Positions 1 through 12,209 of a DNA stretch of 64,000 nucleotides are shown here, in pieces. Both the position numbers and the translations under genes were made by a program. The stretch is from Labia minor (Eukaryota > Arthropoda > Insecta > Dermaptera > Spongiphoridae), in contig OY720350.1 of assembly GCA_963082975.1 (NCBI GenBank), positions 12,432,910 to 12,496,909 of the forward strand. Reading direction: 5' to 3'. Position 1 is the first letter of the stretch. Each line of letters begins with the position of its first letter. The notes below the pieces were generated by a model. The model was not told the DNA's origin. It was given only the letters and a program-made list of their open reading frames with translations, and searched no databases.

Positions 1-183
1 TTTTTAAAAATAAATAATAAATTCGTTCATTTTACATCCTAAAAATATTAAAAAAATATATTATTCATATTTCTTAGTAAAAATTATTTTTTTATGCCGA
101 ACACCTAGGGTCATCCTACGATGACCTTTCATAATTTTTACGGTAAGATTAAAAAATGAAATGTTTTAAAAAAAATAAAAAAA

Positions 184-344
184 TCGTTCATTTTACATCA
201 TAAAAATATTAAAAAAATATATTATTCATATTTATTACTAAAAATTATTTTTTTATGCCGAAAACCTAAGGTCATCCTACGATGACCTTTCATAATTTTT
301 TCGGTAAAATTAAAAAATGAAATTTTTAAAAATAAATAATAAAT
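184..344 (+). repeat. Representative 161-bp satellite monomer (subtype E)
   Basis: One full unit taken from TCGTTCATT to the base before the next TCGTTCATT. It shows the general architecture: an AT-only left arm (about 75 nt), the GC-richer core with its dyad, then an AT-rich tail. The E subtype has TTTATTACTAAAA and CCTAAGG. The CCTAAGG variant makes the inner dyad perfect over 9 bp per arm. The phase chosen here is arbitrary. The length is close to nucleosomal DNA, as in many centromeric satellites, but that is a family-level comparison and not evidence of function. Confidence 0.95.
258..304. other. Nested dyad (hairpin or cruciform) core, exemplar
   Basis: The inner inverted repeat AAGGTCATC-CTAC-GATGACCTT spans 268-289, with 9-bp perfect arms and a 4-nt loop. 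It lies inside an outer inverted repeat, CCGAAAA at 258-264 and TTTTCGG at 298-304. Essentially every full-length monomer carries the inner dyad; in most, CCTAGGG reduces it to 7 perfect pairs plus a G-T wobble and an A-T pair. The outer arm is perfect in TTTTCGG monomers and has one mismatch in TTTTCTG and TTTTACGG monomers. It could extrude as a cruciform or be bound by a dimeric protein; neither is shown. Confidence 0.85.
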
Positions 345-827
345 TCGTTCATTTTACATCATAAAAATATTAAAAAAAATATATTATTCATATTTCTAAT
401 TAAAAATTATTTTTTTATGCCGAAAACCTAGGGTCATCCTACGATGACCTTTCATAATTTTTTCTGTAAAATTAAAAAATGAAATGTTTTAAAAAAAATA
501 ATAAATTCGTTCATTTTACATCATAAAAATATTAAAAAAATATATTATTGATATTTCTGATGAATAATTATTTTTTATGCCGAAAATCTAGGGTCATCCT
601 ACGATGACCTTTCATAATTTTTTCTGTAAAATTAAAAAATGAAATGTTTTAAAAAAAATAATAAATTCGTTCATTTTACATCATAAAAATATTAAAAAAA
701 TATATTATTCATATTTCTAATTAAAAATTATTTTTTTATGCCGAAAACCTAGGGTCATCCTACGATGACCTTTCATAATTTTTTCGGTAAAATTAAAAAA
801 TGAAATTTTTAAAAATTAATAATAAAT

Positions 828-950
828 TCGTTCATTTTACATCATAAAAATATTAAAAAAATATATTATTCATATTTCTAATTAAAAATTATTTTTTTAT
901 GCCGAAAACCTAGGGTCATCCTACGAAATGTTTTAAAAAAAATAATAAAT
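828..950. repeat. Truncated 123-bp monomer (38-bp deletion), copy 1a
   Basis: The monomer runs TCATCCTACGAAATG, missing the 38 bp that normally lie between CTACGA and AATG. The deletion removes the right arm of the inner dyad and the outer TTTTCGG arm. Both deletion edges share the dinucleotide GA, consistent with a short-homology deletion. The same defect occurs at 2880, 15214 and 17266. Confidence 0.93.
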
Positions 951-2879
951 TCGTTCATTTTACATCATAAAAATATTAAAAAAATATATTATTGATATTT
1001 CTGATGAATAATTATTTTTTATGCCGAAAATCTAGGGTCATCCTACGATGACCTTTCATAATTTTTTCGGTAAAATTAAAAAATGAAATGTTTTAAAAAA
1101 AATAATAAATTCGTTCATTTTACATCATAAAAATATTAAAAAAATATATTATTCATATTTCTTACTAAAAATTATTTTTTTATGCCGAAAACCTAGGGTC
1201 ATCCTACGATGACCTTTCATAATTTTTACGGTAAAATTAAAAAATGAAATTTTTAAAAATAAATAATAAATTCGTTCATTTTACATCCTAAAAATATTAA
1301 AAAAATATATTATTCATATTTCTTAGTAAAAATTATTTTTTTATGCCGAAAACCTAGGGTCATCCTACGATGACCTTTCATAATTTTTACGGTAAGATTA
1401 AAAAATGAAATGTTTAAAAAAAAATAAAAAAATCGTTCATTTTACATCATAAAAATATTAAAAAAATATATTATTCATATTTATTACTAAAAATTATTTT
1501 TTTATGCCGAAAACCTAAGGTCATCCTACGATGACCTTTCATAATTTTTTCGGTAAAATTAAAAAATGAAATTTTTAAAAATAAATAATAAATTCGTTCA
1601 TTTTACATCCTAAAAATATTAAAAAAATATATTATTCATATTTCTTAGTAAAAATTATTTTTTTATGCCGAAAACCTAGGGTCATCCTACGATGACCTTT
1701 CATAATTTTTACGGTAAGATTAAAAAATGAAATGTTTAAAAAAAAATAAAAAAATCGTTCATTTTACATCATAAAAATATTAAAAAAATATATTATTCAT
1801 ATTTATTACTAAAAATTATTTTTTTATGCCGAAAACCTAAGGTCATCCTACGATGACCTTTCATAATTTTTTCGGTAAAATTAAAAAATGAAATTTTTAA
1901 AAATAAATAATAAATTCGTTCATTTTACATCATAAAAATATTAAAAAAATATATTATTCATATTTCTAATTAAAAATTATTTTTTTATGCCGAAAACCTA
2001 GGGTCATCCTACGATGACCTTTCATAATTTTTTCTGTAAAATTAAAAAATGAAATGTTTTAAAAAAAATAATAAATTCGTTAATTTTACATCATAAAAAT
2101 ATTAAAAAAATATATTATTGATATTTCTGATGAATAATTATTTTTTATGCCGAAAATCTAGGGTCATCCTACGATGACCTTTAATAATTTTTTCTGTAAA
2201 ATTAAAAAATGAAATGTTTTAAAAAAAATAATAAATTCGTTCATTTTACATCATAAAAATATTAAAAAAATATATTATTCATATTTCTAATTAAAAATTA
2301 TTTTTTTATGCCGAAAACCTAGGGTCATCCTACGATGACCTTTCATAATTTTTTCGGTAAAATTAAAAAATGAAATTTTTAAAAATAAATAATAAATACG
2401 TTCATTTTACATCATAAAAATATTAAAAAAATATATTATTCATATTTCTAATTAAAACTTATTTTTTTATGCCGAAAACCTAGGGTCATCCTACGATGAC
2501 CTTTCATAATTTTTTCTGTAAAATTAAAAAATGAAATGTTTTAAAAAAAATAATAAATTCGTTCATTTTACATCATAAAAATATTAAAAAAATATATTAT
2601 TGATATTTCTGATGAATAATTATTTTTTATGCCGAAAATCTAGGGTCATCCTACGATGACCTTTCATAATTTTTTCTGTAAAATTAAAAAATGAAATGTT
2701 TTAAAAAAAATAATAAATTCGTTCATTTTACATCATAAAAATATTAAAAAAATATATTATTCATATTTCTAATTAAAAATTATTTTTTTATGCCGAAAAC
2801 CTAGGGTCATCCTACGATGACCTTTCATAATTTTTTCGGTAAAATTAAAAAATGAAATTTTTAAAAATTAATAATAAAT

Positions 2880-3002
2880 TCGTTCATTTTACATCATAAA
2901 AATATTAAAAAAATATATTATTCATATTTCTAATTAAAAATTATTTTTTTATGCCGAAAACCTAGGGTCATCCTACGAAATGTTTTAAAAAAAATAATAA
3001 AT
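2880..3002. repeat. Truncated 123-bp monomer, copy 1b
   Basis: Identical 38-bp deletion to the one at 828-950, 2,052 bp downstream. The surrounding monomers (AATTAATAATAAAT upstream, type B downstream) also match, so the pair arose by duplication of a larger block and not by two separate deletions. Confidence 0.93.
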
Positions 3003-4016
3003 TCGTTCATTTTACATCATAAAAATATTAAAAAAATATATTATTGATATTTCTGATGAATAATTATTTTTTATGCCGAAAATCTAGGGTCAACCTACGA
3101 TGACCTTTCATAATTTTTTCGGTAAAATTAAAAAATGAAATGTTTTAAAAAAAATAATAAATTCGTTCATTTTACATCATAAAAATATTAAAAAAATATA
3201 TTATTCATATTTCTTACTAAAAATTATTTTTTTATGCCGAAAACCTAGGGTCATCCTACGATGACCTTTCATAATTTTTACGGTAAAATTAAAAAATGAA
3301 ATTTTTAAAAATAAATAATAAATTCGTTCATTTTACATCCTAAAAATATTAAAAAAATATATTATTCATATTTCTTAGTAAAAATTATTTTTTTATGCCG
3401 AAAACCTATGGTCATCCTACGATGACCTTTCATAATTTTTACGGTAAGATTAAAAAATGAAATGTTTAAAAAAAAATAAAAAAATCGTTCATTTTACATC
3501 ATAAAAATATTAAAAAAATATATTATTCATATTTATTACTAAAAATTATTTTTTTATGCCGAAAACCTAAGGTCATCCTACGATGACCTTTCATAATTTT
3601 TACGGTAAGATTAAAAAATGAAATGTTTAAAAAAAAATAAAAACGTCGTTCATTTTACATCATAAAAATATTAAAAAAATATATTATTCATATTTCTAAT
3701 TAAAAATTATTTTTTTATGCCGAAAACCTAGGGTCATCCTACGATGACCTTTCATAATTTTTACGGTAAGATTAAAAAATGAAATGTTTTAAAAAAAATA
3801 ATAAATTCGTTCATTTTACATCATAAAAATATTAAAAAAATATATTATTGATATTTCTGATGAATAATTATTTTTTATGCCGAAAATCTAGGGTCATCCT
3901 ACGATGACCTTTCATAATTTTTTCGGTAAAATTAAAAAATGAAATGTTTTAAAAAAAATAATAAATTCGTTCATTTTACATCATAAAAATATTAAAAAAA
4001 TATATTATTCATATTT

Positions 4017-5644
4017 CTTACTAAAAATTATTTTTTTATGCCGAAAACCTAGGGTCATCCTACGATGACCTTTCATAATTTTTACGGTAAAATTAAAAAA
4101 TGAAATTTTTAAAAATAAATAATAAATTCGTTCATTTTACATCCTAAAAATATTAAAAAAATATATTATTCATATTTCTTAGTAAAAATTATTTTTTTAT
4201 GCCGAAAACCTAGGGTCATCCTACGATGACCTTTCATAATTTTTACGGTAAGATTAAAAAATGAAATGTTTAAAAAAAAATAAAAAAATCGTTCATTTTA
4301 CATCATAAAAATATTAAAAAAATATATTATTCATATTTATTACTAAAAATTATTTTTTTATGCCGAAAACCTAAGGTCATCCTACGATGACCTTTCATAA
4401 TTTTTTCGGTAAAATTAAAAAATGAAATTTTTAAAAATAAATAATAAATTCGTTCATTTTACATCATAAAAATATTAAAAAAATATATTATTCATATTTC
4501 TAATTAAAAATTATTTTTTTATGCCGAAAACCTAGGGTCATCCTACGATGACCTTTCATAATTTTTTCTGTAAAATTAAAAAATGAAATGTTTTAAAAAA
4601 AATAATAAATTCGTTCATTTTACATCATAAAAATATTAAAAAAATATATTATTGATATTTCTGATGAATAATTATTTTTTATGCCGAAAATCTAGGGTCA
4701 TCCTACGATGACCTTTCATAATTTTTTCTGTAAAATTAAAAAATGAAATGTTTTAAAAAAAATAATAAATTCGTTCATTTTACATCATAAAAATATTAAA
4801 AAAATATATTATTCATATTTCTAATTAAAAATTATTTTTTTATGCCGAAAACCTAGGGTCATCCTACGATGACCTTTCATAATTTTTTCAGGAAAATTAA
4901 AAAATGAAATTTTTAAAAATAAATAATAAATTCGTTCATTTTACATCATAAAAATATTAAAAAAATATATTATTCATATTTCTAATTAAAAATTATTTTT
5001 TTATGCCGAAAACCTAGTGTCATCCTACGATGACCTTTCATAATTTTTTCGGTAAAATTAAAAAATGAAATGTTTTAAAAAAAATAATAAATTCGTTCAT
5101 TTTACATCATAAAAATATTTAAAAAATATATTATTGATATTTCTGATGAATAATTATTTTTTATGCCGAAAATCTAGGGTCATCCTACGATGACCTTTCA
5201 TAATTTTTTCGGTAAAATTAAAAAATGAAATTTTTAAAAATAAATAATAAATTTGTTCATTTTACATCATAAAAATATTAAAAAAATATATTATTGATAT
5301 TTCTGATGAATAATTATTTGTTATGCCGAAAATCTAGGGTCATCCTACGATGACCTTTCATAATTTTTTCGGTAAAATTAAAAAATGAAATGGTTTAAAA
5401 AAAATAATAAATTCGTTCATTTTACATCATAAAAATATAAAAAAATATATTATTCATATTTCTAATTAAAAATTATTTTTTTATGCCGAAAACCTAGGGT
5501 CATCCTACGATGACCTTTCATAATTTTTTCGGTAAAATTAAAAAATGAAATGTTTTAAAAAAAATAATAAATTCGTTCATTTTACATTATAAAAATATTA
5601 AAAAAATATATTATTCATATTTCTAATTAAAAATTATTTTTTTA
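4017..5644. repeat. 1.6-kb duplicated block S2, copy 1
   Basis: Repeated at 12210-13837 with an offset of 8,193 bp, and at 18403-20030 as part of S1. Shared private variants include TTTTTTCAGGAAAATT (4888 and 13081), CCTAGTGTC, AATTTGTTC, TTATTTGTTATGCC, AAAATATAAAAAAAT and TTACATTATAAAA. The match stops just after TGCCGA, where 5645 continues TGCCGAAACC and 13838 continues TGCCGAAAACC. Confidence 0.85.
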
Positions 5645-5664
5645 TGCCGAAACCTAGGGTCATC

Positions 5665-8600
5665 CTACGATGACCTTTCATAATTTTTACGGTAAAATTA
5701 AAAAATGAAATTTTTAAAAATAAATAATAAATTCGTTCATTTTACATCCTAAAAATATTAAAAAAATATATTATTCATATTTCTTAGTAAAAATTATTTT
5801 TTTATGCCGAAAACCTAGGGTCATCCTACGATGACCTTTCATAATTTTTACGGTAAGATTAAAAAATGAAATGTTTTAAAAAAAATAATAAATTCGTTCA
5901 TTTTACATCATAAAAATATTAAAAAAATATATTATTCATATTTCTAATTAAAAATTATTATTTTTTGCCGAAAACCTAGGGTCATCCTACGATGACCTTT
6001 CATAATTTTTTCTGTAAAATTAAAAAATGAAATGTTTTAAAAAAAATAATAAATTCGTTCATTTTACATCATAAAAATATTAAAAAAATATATTATTCAT
6101 ATTTCTTACTAAAAATTATTTTTTTATGCCGAAAACCTAGGGTCATCCTACGATGAACTTTCATAATTTTTACTGTAAAATTAAAAAATGAAATTTTTAA
6201 AAATAAATAATAAATTCCTTCATTTTACATCCTAAAAATATTAAAAAAATATATTATTCATATTTCTTAGTAAAAATTATTTTTTTATGCCGAAAACCTA
6301 GGGTCATCCTACGATGACCTTTCATAATTTTTACGGTAAGATTAAAAAATGAAATGTTTTAAAAAAAATAATAAATTCGTTCATTTTACATCATAAAAAT
6401 ATTAAAAAAATATATTATTCATATTTATTACTAAAAATTATTTTTTTATGCCAAAAACCTAAGGTCATCCTACGATGACCTTTCATAATTTTTTCGGTAA
6501 AATTAAAAAATGAAATGTTTTAAAAAAAATAATAAATTCGTTCATTTTACATCATAAAAATATTAAAAAAATATATTATTGATATTTCTGATGAATAATT
6601 ATTTTTTATGCCGAAAACCTAGGGTCATCCTACGATGACCTTTCATAATTTTTACGGTAAAATTAAAAAATGAAATTTTTAAAAATAAATAATAAATTCG
6701 TTCATTTTACATCCTAAAAATATTAAAAAAATATATTATTCATATTTCTTAGTAAAAATTATTTTTTTATGCCGAAAACCTAGGGTCATCCTACGATGAC
6801 CTTTCATAATTTTTACGGTAAGATTAAAAAATGAAATGTTTTAAAAAAAATAAAAAAATCGTTCATTTTACATCATAAAAATATTAAAAAAATATATTAT
6901 TCATATTTATTACTAAAAATTATTTTTTTATGCCGAAAACCTAAGGTCATCCTACGATGACCTTTCATAATTTTTTCGGTAAAATTAAAAAATGAAATTT
7001 TTAAAAATAAATAATAAATTCGTTCATTGTACATCATAAAAATATTAAAAAAATATATTATTCATATTTCTAATTAAAAATTATTTTTTTATGCCGAAAA
7101 CCTAGGGTCATCCTACGATGACCTTTCAAAATTTTTTCTGTAAAATTAAAAAATGAAATGTTTTAAAAAAAATAATAAATTCGTTCATTTTACATCATAA
7201 AAATATTAAAAAAATATATTATTGATATTTCTGATGAATAATTATTTTTTATGCCGAAAATCTAGGGTCATCCTACGATGACCTTTCATAATTTTTTCTG
7301 TAAAATTAAAAAATGAAATGTTTTAAAAAAAATAATAAATTCGTTCATTTTACATCATAAAAATATTAAAAAAATATAGTATTGATATTTCTGATGAATA
7401 ATTATTTTTTATGCCGAAAATCTAGGGTCATCCTACGATGACCTTTCATAATTTTTTCGGTAAAATTAAAAAATGAAATTTTTAAAAATAAATAATAAAT
7501 TCGTTCATTTTACATCATAAAAATATTAAAAAAATATATTATTCATATTTCTAATTAAAAATTATTTTTTTATGCCGAAAACCTAGGGTCATCCTACGAT
7601 GACCTTTCATAATTTTTTCTGTAAAATTAAAAAATGAAATGTTTTAAAAAAAATAATAAATTCGTTCATTTTACATCATAAAAATATTAAAAAAATATAT
7701 TATTGATATTTCTGATGAATAATTATTTTTTATGCCGAAAATCTAGGGTCATCCTACGATGACCTTTTATAATTTTTTCGGTAAAATTAAAAAATGAAAT
7801 TTTTAAAAATAAATAATAAATTCGTTCATTTTACATCATAAAAATATTAAAAAAATATATTATTGATATTTCTGATGAATAATTATTTTTTATTCCGAAA
7901 ATCTAGGGTCATCCTACGATGACCTTTCATAATTTTTTCGGTAAAATTAAAAAATGAAATGGTTTAAAAAAAATAATAAATTCGTTCATTTTACATCATA
8001 AAAATATTAAAAAAATATATTATTCATATTTCTAATTAAAAATTATTTTTTTATGCCGAAAACCTAGGGTCATCCTACGATGACCTTTCATAATTTTTTC
8101 GGTAAAATTAAAAAATGAAATGTTTTAAAAAAAATAATAAATTCGTTCATTTTACATCATAAAAATATTAAAAAAATATGTTATTCATATTTCTAATTAA
8201 AAATTATTTTTTTATGCCGAAAACCTAGGGTCATCCTACGATGACCTTTCATAATTTTTTCTGTAAAATTAAAAAATGAAATGTTTTAAAAAAAATAATA
8301 AATTCGTTCATTTTACATCATAAAAATATTAAAAAAATATATTATTGATATTTCTGATGAATAATTATTTTTTATGCCGAAAATCTAGGGTCATCCTACG
8401 ATGACCTTTCATAATTTTTTCGGTAAAATTAAAAAATGAAATTTTTAAAAATAAATAATAAATTCGTTCATTTTACATCCTAAAAATATTAAAAAAATAT
8501 ATTATTCATATTTCTAATTAAAAATTATTTTTTTATGCCGAAAACCTAGGGTCATCCTACGATGACCTTTCATAATTTTTTCTGTAAAATTAAAAAATGA

Positions 8601-8675
8601 AATGTTTTAAAAAAAATAATAAATTCGTTCATTTTACATCATAAAAATATTAAATAAATATATTATTCATATTTC
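5665..8675. repeat. 3.0-kb block S3, copy 1 of 4
   Basis: Ordered set of about 19 monomers with signature variants ATTATTATTTTTTGCC (5955), GATGAACTTTC (6152), CATTGTACATC (7025), TATAGTATT (7375), GACCTTTTAT and TTAAATAAAT (8651). The same order is found near 20051, 44000 and 56910. The variant TTCCTTCATT (6215) is shared only with copy 2. Edges are approximate. Confidence 0.8.
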
Positions 8676-9817
8676 TTACTAAAAATTATTTTTTTATGCC
8701 GAAAACCTAGGGTCATCCTACGATGACCTTTCATAATTTTTTCTGTAAAATTAAAAAATGAAATGTTTTAAAAAAAATAATAAATTCGTTCATTTTACAT
8801 CATAAAAATATTAAAAAAATATATTATTGATATTTCTGATGAATAATTATTTTTTATGCCGAAAATCTAGGGTCATCCTACGATGACCTTTTATAATTTT
8901 TTCGGTAAAATTAAAAAATGAAATTTTTAAAAATAAATAATAAATTCGTTCATTTTACATCATAAAAATATTAAAAAAATATATTATTGATATTTCTGAT
9001 GAATAATTATTTTTTATTCCGAAAATCTAGGGTCATCCTACGATGACCTTTCATAATTTTTTCGGTAAAATTAAAAAATGAAATGGTTTAAAAAAAATAA
9101 TAAATTCGTTCATTTTACATCATAAAAATATTAAAAAAATATATTATTCATATTTCTAATTAAAAATTATTTTTTTATGCCGAAAACCTAGGGTCATCCT
9201 ACGATGACCTTTCATAATTTTTTCGGTAAAATTAAAAAATGAAATGTTTTAAAAAAAATAATAAATTCGTTCATTTTACATCATAAAAATATTAAAAAAA
9301 TATATTATTCATATTTCTAATTAAAAATTATTTTTTTATGCCGAAAACCTAGGGTCATCCTACGATGACCTTTCATAATTTTTTCTGTAAAATTAAAAAA
9401 TGAAATGTTTTAAAAAAAATAATAAATTCGTTCATTTTACATCATAAAAATATTAAAAAAATATATTATTGATATTTCTGATGAATAATTATTTTTTATG
9501 CCGAAAATCTAGGGTCATCCTACGATGACCTTTCATAATTTTTTCGGTAAAATTAAAAAATGAAATTTTTAAAAATAAATAATAAATTCGTTCATTTTAC
9601 ATCCTAAAAATATTAAAAAAATATATTATTCATATTTCTAATTAAAAATTATTTTTTTATGCCGAAAACCTAGGGTCATCCTACGATGACCTTTCATAAT
9701 TTTTTCTGTAAAATTAAAAAATGAAATGTTTTAAAAAAAATAATAAATTCGTTCATTTTACATCATAAAAATATTAAATAAATATATTATTCATATTTCT
9801 TACTAAAAATTATTTTT
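7570..9817. repeat. 1,124-bp tandem duplication (two copies of 7 monomers)
   Basis: About 7570-8693 is repeated as about 8694-9817. Markers at an offset of 1,124 bp include ATTCCGAAAATC (7892 and 9016) and TTAAATAAAT (8651 and 9775), and GACCTTTTAT recurs at a matching place. The junction monomer near 8.69 kb is a hybrid, starting as type C (TTCTTACT) and ending as type A (TTTTTTCTG). The whole structure recurs in S1 copy 2 at about 21.96-24.20 kb. Boundaries are approximate. Confidence 0.8.
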
Positions 9818-12209
9818 TTATGCCGAAAACCTAGGGTCATCCTACGATGACCTTTCATAATTTTTACGGTAAAATTAAAAAATGAAATTTTTAAAAATAA
9901 ATAATAAATTCGTTCATTTTACATCCTAAAAATATTAAAAAAATATATTATTCATATTTCTTAGTAAAAATTATTTTTTTATGCCGAAAACCTAGGGTCA
10001 TCCTACGATGACCTTTCATAATTTTTACGGTAAGATTAAAAAATGAAATGTTTTAAAAAAAATAATAAATTCGTTCATTTTACATCATAAAAATATTAAA
10101 AAAATATATTATTCATATTTCTAATTAAAAATTATTTTTTTATGCCGAAAACCTAGGGTCATCCTACGATGACCTTTCATAATTTTTTCTGTAAAATTAA
10201 AAAATGAAATGTTTTAAAAAAAATAATAAATTCGTTCATTTTACATCATAAAAATATTAAAAAAATATATTATTCATATTTCTAATTAAAAATTATTTTT
10301 TTATTCCGAAAACCTAGTGTCATCCTACGATGACCTTTCATAATTTTTTCTGTAAAATTAAAAAATGAAATGTTTTAAAAAAAATAATAAATTCGTTCAT
10401 TTTACATCATAAAAATATTAAAAAAATATATTATTCATATTTCTAATTAAAAATTATTTTTTATGCCGAAAATCTAGGGTCATCCTACGATGACCTTTCA
10501 TAATTTTTTCGGTAAAATTAAAAAATGAAATGTTTTAAAAAAAATAATAAATTCGTTCATTTTACATCATAAAAATATTAAAAAAATATATTATTCATAT
10601 TTCTTAGTAAAAATTATTTTTTTATGCCGAAAACCTAGGGTCATCCTACGATGACCTTTCATAATTTTTACGGTAAAATTAAAAAATGAAATTTTTAAAA
10701 ATAAATATTAAATTCGTTCATTTTACATCCTAAAAATATTAAAAAAATATATTATTCATATTTCTTAGTAAAAATTATTTTTTTATGCCGAAAACCTAGG
10801 GTCATCCTACGATGACCTTTCATAATTTTTACGGTAAGATTAAAAAATGAAATGTTTTAAAAAAAATAATAAATTCGTTCATTTTACATCATAAAAATAT
10901 TAAAAAAATATATTATTCATATTTATTACTAAAAATTATTTTTTTATGCCAAAAACCTAAGGTCATCCTACGATGACCTTTCATAATTTTTTCGGTAAAA
11001 TTAAAAAATGAAATGTTTTAAAAAAAATAATAAATTCGTTCATTTTACATCATAAAAATATTAAAAAAATATATTATTGATATTTCTGATGAATAATTAT
11101 TTTTTATGCCGAAAACCTAGGGTCATCCTACGATGACCTTTCATAATTTTTACGGTAAAATTAAAAAATGAAATTTTTAAAAATAAATAATAAATTCGTT
11201 CATTTTACATCCTAAAAATATTAAAAAAATATATTATTCATATTTCTTAGTAAAAATTATTTTTTTATGCCGAAAACCTAGGGTCATCCTACGATGACCT
11301 TTCATAATTTTTTCGGTAAAATTAAAAAATGAAATGTTTTAAAAAAAATAATAAATTCGTTCATTTTACATCATAAAAATATTAAAAAAATATATTATTC
11401 ATATTTCTAATTAAAAATTATTTTTTTATGCCGAAACCTAGGGTCATCCTACGATGACCTTTCATAATTTTTACGGTAAAATTAAAAAATGAAATTTTTA
11501 AAAATAAATAATAAATTCGTTCATTGTACATCATAAAAATATTAAAAAAATATATTATTCATATTTCTAATTAAAAATTATTTTTTTATGCCGAAAACCT
11601 AGGGTCATCCTACGATGACCTTTCATAATTTTTTCTGTAAAATTAAAAAATGAAATGTTTTAAAAAAAATAATAAATTCGTTCATTTTACATCATAAAAA
11701 TATTAAAAAAATATATTATTGATATTTCTGATGAATAATTATTTTTTTATGCCAAAAACCTAAGGTCATCCTACGATGACCTTTCATAATTTTTTCGGTA
11801 AAATTAAAAAATGAAATGTTTTAAAAAAAATAATAAATTCGTTCATTTTACATCATAAAAATATTAAAAAAATATATTATTGATATTTCTGATGAATAAT
11901 TATTTTTTATGCCGAAAACCTAGGGTCATCCTACGATGACCTTTCATAATTTTTACGGTAAAATTAAAAAATGAAATTTTTAAAAATAAATAATAAATTC
12001 GTTCATTTTACATCCTAAAAATATTAAAAAAATATATTATTCATATTTCTTAGTAAAAATTATTTTTTTATGCCGAAAACCTAGGGTCATCCTACGATGA
12101 CCTTTCATAATTTTTACGGTAAGATTAAAAAATGAAATGTTTTAAAAAAAATAAAAAAATCGTTCATTTTACATCATAAAAATATTAAAAAAATATATTA
12201 TTCATATTT

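Larger units (their letters stand above)
1..12209. repeat. Segmental duplication S1, copy 1 (offset 14,386 bp)
   Basis: This segment is almost base-for-base the same as 14387-26595. Rare private variants recur at exactly +14,386: GCCGAACAC (96 and 14482), TCAACCTACG (3091 and 17477), CCTATGG (about 3405 and 17791), TGCCGAAACC (5645 and 20031), TATAGTATT (7375 and 21761), AATATGTTATT (8175 and 22561) and ATAAATATTA (10701 and 25087). Two point differences were noticed: A at 2183 against C at 16569, and C at 4557 against T at 18943. The match ends where 12210 reads C (type C monomer) and 26596 reads A (type E). Copy 1 may extend left beyond the window. Confidence 0.9.

Noticed and set aside
20-40. 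CENP-B-box-like sequence around ATTCGTTCATTTT
   Set aside because: It shares TTCGTT with the box, but the required A and CGGG positions are absent.
540-600. Hammerhead ribozyme core in type B monomers (CTGATGA followed 18 nt later by GAAA)
   Set aside because: The conserved boxes occur in the right order, and an AAATAT/ATATTT helix could form before CTGATGA. The base pair that should close stem II would be A-C, however, and no strand complementary to the sequence after GAAA ends in a cleavage triplet before that helix. The other subtypes lack CTGATGA altogether.
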